A DNA stretch of 20,354 nt. Origin: CAZDBA01 sp964503615. GTDB taxonomy: Bacteria; Planctomycetota; Planctomycetia; Pirellulales; Pirellulaceae. Below are positions 7,904 through 15,595 of the stretch, one piece after another. Numbering within the stretch: the stretch's first letter is position 1; each line of letters opens with the position of its first letter. The translations under genes were made by a program, and so were the position numbers. The DNA lies in NCBI GenBank assembly GCA_964503615.1, contig CAZDBA010000095.1:1-20354 (forward strand), read 5' to 3'. The notes below the pieces were generated by a model that saw only the letters and a list, made by a program, of their open reading frames with translations, ran no database searches and had not been told where the DNA came from.

Positions 7904-8692
7904 TTACACCCACTGCAATGGATCGGACTCTTTTTTGCTAGCCCAAACCTCGACATTCGAAAACGCTGCTTGAATTTTTTCAGCCATCACTTCTACAGCA
8001 AATCGTTCGCTGGAATAATGTCCCAACAAAACCAGATTGATCCCTGACGATTCGGCTTCCAGACAAGTATGGAAAGTTGCTTCGCCCGTCACAAACGTGT
8101 CGCACTTAATAAACCGAGCTTGCGCTAAAAACGAACCACCACTGCCGCACGCCATCGCGACTTTGCGAACCGGGTTCTGCAACGATCCGACGATGTGCAT
8201 TCCGTCGATACCAAACTGTTGCTTGCAAGTTTCCACCAGATCGGCCAACGTTCGATTCTCGGCACGACCAACTCGCCCCGATCCCAATCCGTCAGGATCT
8301 TCCGGGATCGGCTTTAAAGGTTTCACATCGGTCAGCGATAGACGTTCGGCCAACATGTTGTTGATACCTGCGGCTGCCGAATCGAATCCGGTATGCGGAC
8401 TGTAAATGGCTACGCCTGCCCGGATCAATTGCCACAACATGCGAGTGGGGATCGCGTCGGTGGTCAGTCGCTTGGTCGCGTGGAACGGCAGCGGGTGGTG
8501 AGAAACGATCATACTCGCCCCTCGCTCAATCGCCTCGGCAGCACTGGCTGGGGTGATGGTCAAACAAGTCATAATCTTGGCCGCAGGTTCACTTGGATCG
8601 CCTGCCAGCAAGCCGACGTTGTCCCAATCTTCGGCCAGCCGAGTTGGTGCGTATCGATCGAGAAATTCACAAATGTCTTTTATCGCGGTCAC
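7904..8692 (-). CDS. Nif3-like dinuclear metal centre protein (DUF34/YbgI family)
   Basis: 262 aa, usual for the short bacterial form. Motifs in order: EDWDNVGLLAGD (21-32), SHHPLPFH with metal ligands His65/His66, SPHTGFD with Asp104, and near the end GHYSSER with His225 and Glu229. Together these make the two-metal site of the hexameric toroid. The family is annotated as GTP cyclohydrolase 1 type 2 homologue, but its physiological reaction is not settled. The GTG start is chosen because GGGAG (complement of 8699-8703) stands 6 nt upstream. It is divergent from the TIM-barrel gene. Confidence 0.94.
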   Translation of the reverse strand: MTAIKDICEFLDRYAPTRLAEDWDNVGLLAGDPSEPAAKIMTCLTITPASAAEAIERGASMIVSHHPLPFHATKRLTTDAIPTRMLWQLIRAGVAIYSPHTGFDSAAAGINNMLAERLSLTDVKPLKPIPEDPDGLGSGRVGRAENRTLADLVETCKQQFGIDGMHIVGSLQNPVRKVAMACGSGGSFLAQARFIKCDTFVTGEATFHTCLEAESSGINLVLLGHYSSERFAVEVMAEKIQAAFSNVEVWASKKESDPLQWV

Positions 8693-8813
8693 AAAGTTCT
8701 CCCAAGGTGGTGCTGAGCAGCTCTATTGAATCGAGCCGATTCCCATTTCCCACTTGTTGCAATGGTTTTGATTGATAACATCGTACTGCAATTCAAAACG
8801 AGAAAACAACGGC

Positions 8814-9602
8814 ATGCTGCAGCTTAAAAAATCAATTCACCTGGAAAGCCTCAATCTTCCGCTCAAGAAAGCGATCCACGTCGCAGCCGATTTGGGCGCC
8901 GATGCAGTCGAGATCAACGCGAGGACTCAGTTGCGCCCCGCCGAACTGTCTCGAACCGGTGTCAGGCACTTTCGTAAAATGTTGGCCGACCTCAATCTGC
9001 AGGTCTCCGCAATCCATTTTCCTACACGGCGTGGCTACGACATTGAGGATGATCTGGACCGACGGATCGATGCGACCAAGGCAGCGATGGGGATGGCATT
9101 TGATTTAGGTTGCAACGTCGTTTGCAATCATATCGGGCGAATCCCAGAAGACCCGCAAAGTGCGGCTTGGCGAACAATGACGCAGGCGCTGATGGACCTG
9201 GGCAATCACTCGCACAAATCGGGAGCTTGGCTGGCAGCGAAAACGGGCAGCGAAGACGGACAAAAGCTAAACGAATTTTTAGACGTGTTGCCGGTCGGAG
9301 CTGTGGGCGTTGATTTTGATCCGGGTAGCCTAGTGATCAACGGGTTCTCAGCCTCCGATTCGATAACCGCTTTGGCCGCTCGGGTTCTCAACTTTCGAGT
9401 TCGTGACGCGGTGCATGACTTAGGGGCGGGGCGTGGCTTAGAGGTCCAATTGGGACGCGGCACGATCGACTTGGCGTTTTTACTTTCGGCGCTGGAGGAA
9501 AAGTCTTATCACGGTTATCTAACCATCCAACGGCAAACCGATCAAAATCCAGTGGTTGAATGCGGGCAAGCGATCGAGTATCTGACGAATCTATTTTCGT
9601 AG
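8814..9602 (+). CDS. Sugar phosphate isomerase/epimerase-like TIM-barrel protein
   Basis: 262 aa from the ATG at 8814. An upstream TTG at 8772 would add 14 residues that do not look like the family. The pattern matches the AP-endonuclease-2/xylose isomerase-like barrel: ADLGADAVEINAR (second strand), VVCNHIGRIPED, VGVDFDPGSLVINGF and RVRDAVHDLGAGRGLEVQLG. The acidic and His residues at these strand ends are the usual metal ligands. Planctomycetes have many such proteins; most have no proven substrate. It is convergent with the fab-like block and may be monocistronic. Confidence 0.85.
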   Translation: MLQLKKSIHLESLNLPLKKAIHVAADLGADAVEINARTQLRPAELSRTGVRHFRKMLADLNLQVSAIHFPTRRGYDIEDDLDRRIDATKAAMGMAFDLGCNVVCNHIGRIPEDPQSAAWRTMTQALMDLGNHSHKSGAWLAAKTGSEDGQKLNEFLDVLPVGAVGVDFDPGSLVINGFSASDSITALAARVLNFRVRDAVHDLGAGRGLEVQLGRGTIDLAFLLSALEEKSYHGYLTIQRQTDQNPVVECGQAIEYLTNLFS

Positions 9603-9638
9603 GCCGAGTGACTCGGGCGGAGACTTACGTTTTGAAAA

Positions 9639-9662
9639 GGCCGACCGACCAAAAGGCCGGCC
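9639..9662. terminator. Imperfect GC-rich hairpin after the TIM-barrel gene
   Basis: ggccgacc (9639-9646) and ggccggcc (9655-9662) can pair over 8 bp with one A-C mismatch around an 8-nt loop. It is 36 nt after the stop. No T-run follows, so the terminator role is tentative. Confidence 0.3.
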
Positions 9663-9755
9663 GTCAGTGTGAGCAAGTTTAAGTACCTAGCATAGTTTTG
9701 GGAAGAAACTCGCAAAGGACAATCGCTCTAGAGGTTGAACGGCCCGAGGCCAGTT

Positions 9756-9800
9756 CTTCAGCGTTTAGGACGCATTCGCGTCTGAAGTAAGTCCTACGCT
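9756..9800. other. Overlapping inverted repeats beside the fabF 3' end
   Basis: agcgt-tt-aggac (9760-9771) pairs with gtcctacgct (9791-9800). An alternative inner stem pairs gacgc (9769-9773) with gcgtc (9778-9782), flanked by cttca/tgaag (9756-9760 and 9783-9787). It lies 15 nt past the fabF stop on the minus strand and could serve as its transcription end. Confidence 0.3.
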
Positions 9801-9814
9801 AACCGATGTCGAAC

Positions 9815-11113
9815 TTAGTCCGAGAATTCGGAGGCGATCACTGTGATATTTTGACCGCCGAAACCGAAACTGTTGTTCAATGCAATTTTACAGTCAACTT
9901 CGCGAGCCTGATTTGGAATATAGTCGAGATCGCAAAGCGGATCTGGATTCTCATAGTTGATCGTTGGCGGCAAAACGTTGTCCCGAATGGCGAGCAGACA
10001 TACAATCAGCTCTGTGGCTCCTGCGGCAGCGATCAAATGTCCCATCATGCTTTTGGTGCTAGAGATCGGAGTCTGCATCGCGGTCTCGCCGAACACTTCG
10101 CGACAGGCCAGCGTTTCAACTTTGTCATTGACCGTCGTACTGGTTCCATGCGCGTTGACGTAATCGATTTGAGCTGGCTTGAGCCCTGCATCGGCCAGCG
10201 CTCCACGCATACATCCGATCGCGCCGCGACCCTCAGGGTGAATATCGGTGATGCGGTAGGCGTCCGCGGTAGAACCATAACCGATGATCTCGCCCCAAAT
10301 GTGAGCACCCCGCTTCTTGGCGAACTCCAATTCTTCCAGGACTAACATTGCCGAACCTTCGCCTAAAACGAACCCATCCCGCAAACGGTCAAACGGTCGG
10401 GAAGCACCCGTCGGATTGTCATTGTTTTCCGAAAGCGCCGTGAGCAGGTTAAAACCGGTCACGCCAAAAGGATGGATCATGCTGTGCGTGCCACCGGACA
10501 ACATGACGTCGGCTTCGCCTCGTCTGATGATTTCTACCGCTTCACCGACTGCCTGACTGCTGGCCGCACACGCCGTTAAACAATTTGCGTTTGGTCCCTG
10601 AGCGTTGAACATCGCGGCCATGTGACCGACAGGCATGTTGGGCTCTTGTTCTAATTCCATCAACGGGTTGAGAACGTCCAACCCCTTTTCAGTAAATTTG
10701 ATTAGATCGAGTTCGCCTTCGCTATCCAATGCTGCGGCCATCATAGTGGCGAACGAGGTGAAATCTTGATTGCCTTCGCCGCTACCCATGTAGACGCCGA
10801 ACCGTCGTGGATCGTCGATGTGATCCAGAACTCCAGAACTTTCCATCGCTTGCTTGGCAGCACCGCCAGCAAATTTGGTGTGGCGACCTCGAAACTTCCA
10901 AACATTGGCGTCTTCGCCCATGTCGGTGATATCCCAGTTCTTGATCTCAGCTGAGATTTTCGTGGGAAAACGAGACGCGTCGAAAACCGTCGTCTTGGCA
11001 ACGCCCGATTTACCTTCTTTCAACGCACTCCAAAGTGTTTCGATGTCGTTGCCAAGCGGATTGATGACACCGACACCGGTTACAACTACTCGTCGTTGAT
11101 GGGAAGCGATCAT
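9815..11113 (-). CDS. Beta-ketoacyl-ACP synthase II-like (FabF family)
   Basis: 432 aa, slightly longer than E. coli FabF (about 412). Condenses malonyl-ACP with acyl-ACP. The thiolase-fold triad is complete: Cys182 in LTACAASSQA, His322 in NAHGTSTTVND, and His359 in KSMMGHLIAAAG with Lys354 just before. GFGG (417-420) is the C-terminal loop near the acyl gate. An acidic segment near 128-156 looks like an insertion. It is the last gene of a minus-strand block with a carrier protein and two hot-dog proteins, without FabG or FabD in the window. It may therefore be a pathway-specific condensing enzyme rather than the housekeeping FabF, so I give no symbol. Confidence 0.92.
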   Translation of the reverse strand: MIASHQRRVVVTGVGVINPLGNDIETLWSALKEGKSGVAKTTVFDASRFPTKISAEIKNWDITDMGEDANVWKFRGRHTKFAGGAAKQAMESSGVLDHIDDPRRFGVYMGSGEGNQDFTSFATMMAAALDSEGELDLIKFTEKGLDVLNPLMELEQEPNMPVGHMAAMFNAQGPNANCLTACAASSQAVGEAVEIIRRGEADVMLSGGTHSMIHPFGVTGFNLLTALSENNDNPTGASRPFDRLRDGFVLGEGSAMLVLEELEFAKKRGAHIWGEIIGYGSTADAYRITDIHPEGRGAIGCMRGALADAGLKPAQIDYVNAHGTSTTVNDKVETLACREVFGETAMQTPISSTKSMMGHLIAAAGATELIVCLLAIRDNVLPPTINYENPDPLCDLDYIPNQAREVDCKIALNNSFGFGGQNITVIASEFSD

Positions 11114-11337
11114 TGAAATATTTGGACCATGGAAAAACTGTTAACGTTTGAAAGCCAATTTCTGGACCCACTCGAAGTGGTGAAAATGGCTCTTTGTTAC
11201 TCGTATGATAACCGATTTGACCGAGTTCGGTCATTAGCCGTTCGGGAAGGATTTACCGACAACGATAGCGGTTTCAGCGAGAATTCGGCTTCTCACTAGC
11301 GAACCTGCATTACCGGCGAAACCTGCGATCAGATTTA
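11114..11337. other. Intergenic spacer within the fab-like block
   Basis: 224 nt between the His-less hot-dog gene and the FabF-like gene, both on the minus strand. Only short unconvincing frames are present. tcgtatgataaccgatttga (11201-11220) resembles ctacgataaccgattcga (2617-2634) in the metG leader; on the minus strand it lies about 90-110 nt before fabF and could belong to an internal promoter. No clear -35/-10 pair was found. Confidence 0.3.
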
Positions 11338-11874
11338 CTATTTGATCAGAATCGCTTTTTCCGCTTCCACCATGTGGGCGGGTACCTCAATGGGTGAGCC
11401 ATCGGGGTGAACGCCAACATCAAACAAACGCAACATTCGACACATACGGCAAAGCTCAGCGGGCTCGAACAATTCGACATTCTTGAATCGCTCGTCTTCC
11501 AGATAAGCAAACATCAAATCGACTTCGGAATGAGGTTCGCCGTTGATCAAACCAACGCCACTAACCATGGCACCGTTGGCTTGCAACCGATCGACCGTAA
11601 CGCTTAAGCTCAAACTGTCACCTGGCCGGACGACTCGCTGGAACTTGCACTTTCCTACTTTCGCCAAAACGACTCGGTTCTTGAAATCGCTCATCTGGGA
11701 AACCAGCAAGCCACCCGTTTGAGCAAATCCTTCAACGATCAACGCGGCCGGGAAAAAAGGGAACCCGGGCGAGTATTCGTCGACTACTTCCTCAGAGAGC
11801 GAAACGCACTTCAAAGCCGTCGCGCGAGTTCCGGCAACAAACTCAGTAAATTGATCGATCCAGAACCAACGCAT
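11338..11874 (-). CDS. FabZ-like hot-dog protein lacking the catalytic His
   Basis: 178 aa. Hot-dog fold of the 3-hydroxyacyl-ACP dehydratase family. The central-helix region reads DEYSPGFPFFPAALIVEGFA. Aligned to canonical HFPxxPxMPGVLxxEAxxQ, the catalytic His becomes Tyr34 and the PG turn becomes PA, while Glu48 and Gln52 remain. Dehydration by the usual His/Glu pair is therefore unlikely. A C-terminal extension (about 120-178, with a CRMC pair) goes beyond the FabZ core. It follows the carrier-protein gene on the same strand. Possible roles, as inference: non-catalytic partner of the FabZ-like protein encoded upstream, substrate-binding protein, or an altered hydratase/thioesterase. Confidence 0.82.
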   Translation of the reverse strand: MRWFWIDQFTEFVAGTRATALKCVSLSEEVVDEYSPGFPFFPAALIVEGFAQTGGLLVSQMSDFKNRVVLAKVGKCKFQRVVRPGDSLSLSVTVDRLQANGAMVSGVGLINGEPHSEVDLMFAYLEDERFKNVELFEPAELCRMCRMLRLFDVGVHPDGSPIEVPAHMVEAEKAILIK

Positions 11875-11959
11875 AATTCAACAGCTTTCAATACAAACCT
11901 GGTCACGACGAAGGTCATGCCAAATGTTAGTGATGACAAAAGGTGTCCGACAATGAATA

Positions 11960-11987
11960 ACAGGAACAGCGTATTCGCTGCTCCTGT
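11960..11987 (-). terminator. Strong hairpin between carrier-protein and second hot-dog gene
   Basis: acaggaacagcg (11960-11971) and cgctgctcctgt (11976-11987) form a 12-bp stem with one G-U-type pair and a 4-nt loop. On the minus strand it follows the carrier-protein gene by 85 nt and is followed by a short U-rich stretch (uuauuc). It could be a partial terminator or mRNA-stabilising element that lets the carrier protein be made in excess over the downstream enzymes. Confidence 0.5.
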
Positions 11988-12072
11988 ATTATGTGCATCG
12001 ATATTGTAACTCAAGCGACCGCAACCTGTGTCGCAAATCTGCCAGAGACGATTTATCTACCGGTCTTTTTTG

Positions 12073-12456
12073 CTAGGCAGTCTTTGTTGCCACGTAGTTG
12101 CATAGATCTTGAACAGTCAACAAATTTCCAAAATCTTGTACGAGTGGATTTTGCTCGAAACGTGTCAGGTCAGCAAACGGCATACGTTCTTTTAGCTTGA
12201 CCAAACCGTCAGCGGTAACTTTACCGTCCTGGATATATTCAGCATTGGTAAGAATGTCATCGGGAAACAATTCATCACGCGGGATCTGGATATCGAAAGA
12301 CTTTTCCAACTTGAAAACGATATCCAAAAAGTCGATCGACTCCGCACCGAGATCGCCAACCATGGTGGCAGTAGGTTCTACTTCGTCATCATCAACACCC
12401 AAAGCATCTACGAGTGCTTCACGAACCTTGTCAAATACCTCTTCGTTGCTCGGCAT
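12073..12456 (-). CDS. Acyl carrier protein with large insertion
   Basis: 127 aa, against about 78 for housekeeping AcpP. Helix I (EEVFDKVREALVDALGV) and the phosphopantetheine site DLGAESIDFLDIVFKLEKSF are clear, with Ser40 as the attachment residue (family motif D-S-L, here E-S-I). After FDIQIP the usual short loop is replaced by roughly 45 residues (about 65-110: DILTNAEYIQDGKVTADGLV and on). The terminal helix (LLTVQDLCNYVATK) then fits the normal ACP ending. It presumably carries acyl chains for the adjacent FabF and dehydratase. I have a vague memory of similar long ACPs in planctomycetes and other secondary-lipid clusters, not checked here. Confidence 0.88.
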   Translation of the reverse strand: MPSNEEVFDKVREALVDALGVDDDEVEPTATMVGDLGAESIDFLDIVFKLEKSFDIQIPRDELFPDDILTNAEYIQDGKVTADGLVKLKERMPFADLTRFEQNPLVQDFGNLLTVQDLCNYVATKTA

Positions 12457-12565
12457 TTCTTCTATTAACTCCAGAAAACGGTTTATTCTTTTTGTCCGGT
12501 TTAACCAATTTCACGATTCTTCTCTAGGCCTTTATGGCCCTAAATCATGTATACAGCATTGGTTT

Positions 12566-13042
12566 TTAGACAATTTGTTCTCGCAGCAGGTCAAAAAACT
12601 CCCTAAACCTGTGCTTCAGGTGGTTGTCTGTACTTTCCGCTCCCAATCCCCGGTCAGCGACATTAAAGCGATCAAGAACCAAACGACCCGCAAACGCCTT
12701 TTTTTCCTTCAGAGTCCCGGCCACTTTCAACGTTGCCAAGCTCTCTTTTACGGAATGATACTCAGCGGTCACGATTAATTGATCACCGGGTTGGACAAAA
12801 TCCTGAAACTTAAGGTTCTTTGCTTCGACCAAAGAAACGACCCCGTATTGAAAGTCGTCGGTGTAACGCACTAGGAACATCGCTGCCTGAAAAACGACTT
12901 CTAACATCAACACGCCAGGCATTACAGGGAATCTGGGGAAGTGATCTTTTAGATACTCCTCAGACAGGGAAAGCCCCTTAACTGCCGTGATCGATTCCCC
13001 TTTTTTCAGTTCGAGGATCTTGTCAATTTGGGAAAACCGCAT
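12566..13042 (-). CDS. 3-hydroxyacyl-ACP dehydratase (FabZ-like)
   Basis: 158 aa hot-dog protein, near the length of FabZ. KDHFPRFPVMPGVLMLEVVF is the canonical active site with His34 and Glu48, so it should remove water from (3R)-hydroxyacyl-ACP. It is the first gene of the minus-strand block (dehydratase, carrier protein, second hot-dog protein, FabF). It shares residue numbering and N-terminal spacing with the second hot-dog protein, so the two look like duplicates. The start is an ATG with no clear Shine-Dalgarno; a candidate promoter lies just upstream. Confidence 0.92.
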   Translation of the reverse strand: MRFSQIDKILELKKGESITAVKGLSLSEEYLKDHFPRFPVMPGVLMLEVVFQAAMFLVRYTDDFQYGVVSLVEAKNLKFQDFVQPGDQLIVTAEYHSVKESLATLKVAGTLKEKKAFAGRLVLDRFNVADRGLGAESTDNHLKHRFREFFDLLREQIV

Positions 13043-13058
13043 GGCCGCCGAATAAAGC

Positions 13059-13087
13059 GATTTAGTTTAGAAAATACAAGTTGGCAA
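13059..13087 (-). promoter_or_regulatory. Candidate sigma70-type promoter of the fab-like block
   Basis: On the minus strand, TTGCCA (complement of 13082-13087) and TAAATC (complement of 13059-13064) are separated by 17 nt. The -10 lies 16 nt before the dehydratase ATG. The -10 is a weak match, so this is only a candidate. Confidence 0.3.
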
Positions 13088-13211
13088 CTATAACACCGGT
13101 ACTGCCCGTTCTCAATAACTTATTCCTAACTGGCCTCCAATCTGTCCCAATTAAACCCAATATTGATGACAAAGAGCGGCATTCCGGTCCCCCTGTACTG
13201 AATCTGCCCCT

Positions 13212-13240
13212 TTGAAGTTGCCTCCTATCGGTGGTAGATT
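13212..13240 (+). promoter_or_regulatory. Candidate promoter of ptsP giving a leaderless transcript
   Basis: TTGAAG (13212-13217), a 17-nt spacer, then TAGATT (13235-13240). The ATG of the Enzyme I gene begins 6 nt later at 13247, exactly where a transcript would start. There is no Shine-Dalgarno between the -10 and the ATG. Confidence 0.4.
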
Positions 13241-13246
13241 CTTGTC

Positions 13247-15004
13247 ATGCGTCGAGGAATAGCAGTCTCGCCAGGTGTCGCCATAGGCAAAGCCTTCGTG
13301 ATCCACGAAATATTCGTGAATCCGGACACGAAACGCCTGGAAGACTCGGAGATCACAGCCGAATTGGCCGCCTATGAAACAGCTCGCGACAAAGCGACTG
13401 TTGATCTGCGTGCGCTGGAGCGCAAAGTCGAAACACAAGTGGGGCATGAAGAAGCCTCCATCTTTACCGTTCACCAATCGATCCTGCGAGATGGAGCGTT
13501 CACCAACAAGATCCGCGCCTGGATTGTCGACGAGCGAATGACCGCTCAGGCCGCTTTGCACCGACTATTGGGTGAGTACACCACGTTCTTTTCTCGTACC
13601 AAGGACGATTATCTCAAAGAACGGCTCAACGACATTCATGATGTGATTACCCGGTTAAGCGGACATCTCATGAATTATACCCATCCGCAATCGCAACTCT
13701 CCGATGGCCCGTTGATTGTGGTCGCCAACGAGCTTTTGCCATCTCAGGCCGTGGCCCTGGGCGAAGTCGACGTAAACGGGATCGTGACTCAGTCCGGCAG
13801 CCAAACCAGCCATGCGGCCATCATTGCCCGCAGTCGAGGTATCCCAGCCGTATCTGGTGTTAAAGGGATCCTTCGCTCGATCAAAACTGGCGACACAATC
13901 GTTGTCGACGGTCGCGACGGCCATGTCGAAATTAACCCCAATCCAGAATCACTGGCCGCGTTTCGAAAGTTGGAACGGGAATTCTTTGATCTCAAGGACC
14001 AATTAGCCGAAAACCGTGACCTGCCTGCAGTCTCTGCCGATGACACGGAGATCATGCTGCAAGCGAACATTAACGGTGTTCCGGATTCAGTCGCTGCTTG
14101 TGCGATGGGTGCATCCGGCGTGGGACTTTACCGGACCGAGTATCTCTATCTGACTCATCCCGATGTCCCGGATGAAAACGAACAGTACGAGACCTACTGC
14201 AAAATTATCGAAGCCAGCCCCAACCAAACGGTGACGATCCGAACGCTGGATATTGGTGGCGACAAAACGGTTGCTTATCTCGGTCACAATCACCAAGAGG
14301 CCAATCCGTTTATGGGCTGGCGAAGTATTCGGCTTTCGTTCGAACACCCCGAGTTCTTCAACACCCAAATCCGAGCGATCATCAGAGCGGCCAGCAAATT
14401 CCCCAGCGGCACCGTGCGGATCATGTTTCCCATGGTCACCACAGTGGAAGAGATTCGGAAACTTCGTAGTATGATGCGACGAGCCTGCAAGACTCTTGCG
14501 GCACAGAAAAAGAAGTACCGAGAGATCCCAATCGGCATGATGCTCGAAGTGCCGGCCGCAGCTGTTTCGATCGACTCGATGTTGGATCTGGTGGATTTCG
14601 TTTCGATCGGCTCGAACGATCTTGTCCAATATCTGATGGCGGCCGATCGAGACAACCCCAAGGTCAGCCATCTTTGTCAACCGCTTGCTCCACCCGTCCT
14701 ACGGATTCTGAAACAAGTGATTCAAACGTGTAACGATACTGGCAAACCGGTTACTCTTTGTGGTGAAATGGCTGGTCAGCCCAAAGCGTTTGTCTTGCTG
14801 CTGGGAATGGGGCTCCGGCGATTCAGTATGAGCCCAGCATTTGTCCCCTCGATCAAGCAACTTGCCAGTCAGATCACGATCCAAGACGCAGAACAGATCC
14901 TGGCCTCAGTAATGAAGCTAAAGACGACCGCGCAAGTCAAAAAATTCATGGCACGGCAGCTAGAACAGATCGCGCCTAATCTGGCTATGCTGGACACCAT
15001 CTAA
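13247..15004 (+). CDS. ptsP: Phosphoenolpyruvate--protein phosphotransferase (PTS Enzyme I)
   Basis: 585 aa, full Enzyme I length. It takes phosphate from PEP and passes it to HPr in the cytoplasm. Domain order: N-terminal helical HPr-binding domain, swivelling phospho-His domain with His189 in GSQTSHAAIIARSRGIPAVS, then a PEP-binding barrel with GVGLYRTEYL, SIGSNDLVQYLMAADRDNP and Cys505 in LCGEMAGQP. There is no N-terminal GAF domain, so it is the PtsI-like form, and the symbol could equally be ptsI. No HPr, EIIA or sugar permease gene lies nearby, which suggests a regulatory phosphorelay or a dispersed PTS. Transcribed divergently from the fab-like block. Confidence 0.95.
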   Translation: MRRGIAVSPGVAIGKAFVIHEIFVNPDTKRLEDSEITAELAAYETARDKATVDLRALERKVETQVGHEEASIFTVHQSILRDGAFTNKIRAWIVDERMTAQAALHRLLGEYTTFFSRTKDDYLKERLNDIHDVITRLSGHLMNYTHPQSQLSDGPLIVVANELLPSQAVALGEVDVNGIVTQSGSQTSHAAIIARSRGIPAVSGVKGILRSIKTGDTIVVDGRDGHVEINPNPESLAAFRKLEREFFDLKDQLAENRDLPAVSADDTEIMLQANINGVPDSVAACAMGASGVGLYRTEYLYLTHPDVPDENEQYETYCKIIEASPNQTVTIRTLDIGGDKTVAYLGHNHQEANPFMGWRSIRLSFEHPEFFNTQIRAIIRAASKFPSGTVRIMFPMVTTVEEIRKLRSMMRRACKTLAAQKKKYREIPIGMMLEVPAAAVSIDSMLDLVDFVSIGSNDLVQYLMAADRDNPKVSHLCQPLAPPVLRILKQVIQTCNDTGKPVTLCGEMAGQPKAFVLLLGMGLRRFSMSPAFVPSIKQLASQITIQDAEQILASVMKLKTTAQVKKFMARQLEQIAPNLAMLDTI

Positions 15005-15177
15005 ACGCAGGCTCACCCGATGGCACTCGCTTGAGACGCGACAGCGCCTGAAATGGCAAACGTTATCCACCTACGTTGCCGGCCCATTCAGGCCGGAATC
15101 GCAATTGGAAACCCGACACGTTAGCGAGGAACTGGCTTGGCTTCGCCCTTGCTTACGCTGCTCCCGCCTCACCGCAA
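15005..15177. repeat. Intergenic stretch with planctomycete-type repeat motifs
   Basis: No gene seen. It contains gcactcgcttg (15026-15036), found again at 16916-16926, and cccgacacgttagcgagg (15113-15130), which resembles cccgacgcggcagtgaga at 16942-16959. The motifs look like degenerate copies of a dispersed intergenic repeat. Confidence 0.35.
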
Positions 15178-15213
15178 TAAAAAACGTCGCAACTATTCCA
15201 GTTGCGACGTTTT
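15176..15213. terminator. Bidirectional intrinsic terminator between ptsP and trxA
   Basis: aaaacgtcgcaact (15181-15194) and agttgcgacgtttt (15200-15213) form a perfect 14-bp stem with a 5-nt loop. On the minus strand the hairpin is followed by a run of six or more T, a classic intrinsic terminator for trxA, whose stop lies 64 nt before it. On the plus strand it ends in TTTT and can also stop ptsP read-through. Confidence 0.85.
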
Positions 15214-15277
15214 GAATTTGTACTTTGAATATCAAATCAATACCGCGTAGACCAAACCGGCGCGGCCTTGATTTTCA

Positions 15278-15595
15278 CTACGCTTTGCTACCGTCGATCA
15301 TCGCTTGCAATTTGTCTTTTGACTGAACGCCAACAACACGTTCAACGACTTCACCACCTTTGAAAACCAGGATCGCTGGAATATTCGTGACCGCATACTC
15401 TTGAGCGATCTTTTCGTACGCTGCCACGTCCAACTTGCCAACTTTTACATCTGCGTTTTCTTTTGCAAGTTCTTCGATAACTGGTGTGATCGCTCGGCAA
15501 GGAGCGCACCATGTTGCCCAAAAATCGACCATTACTGGTGTCTCAGACTCAAGGACTTCTGTCTTAAAATTTTCGGCTGTAAACTCAATAGCCAT
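15278..15595 (-). CDS. trxA: Thioredoxin
   Basis: 105 aa, the standard single-domain length. FWATWCAPCRAITPV holds the redox pair Cys30/Cys33; the middle residues are Ala-Pro rather than the commoner Gly-Pro. NIPAILVFKGG contains the cis-proline, Pro73. It is a cytoplasmic disulfide reductant for ribonucleotide reductase, peroxiredoxins and similar targets; no signal peptide is present. The ATG is supported by GGAG 5 nt upstream (complement of 15601-15604). It has its own promoter and terminator, so it is monocistronic. Confidence 0.97.
   Translation of the reverse strand: MAIEFTAENFKTEVLESETPVMVDFWATWCAPCRAITPVIEELAKENADVKVGKLDVAAYEKIAQEYAVTNIPAILVFKGGEVVERVVGVQSKDKLQAMIDGSKA

Noticed and set aside
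9806..10345. Plus-strand 179-codon frame opposite fabF
   Set aside because: Antisense of the conserved FabF C-terminal half including its active-site His motifs.
11811..12014. 67-codon hydrophobic minus-strand frame between acp and the second hot-dog gene
   Set aside because: It overlaps the hot-dog gene start in another frame and spans the strong hairpin, with no supporting start site.
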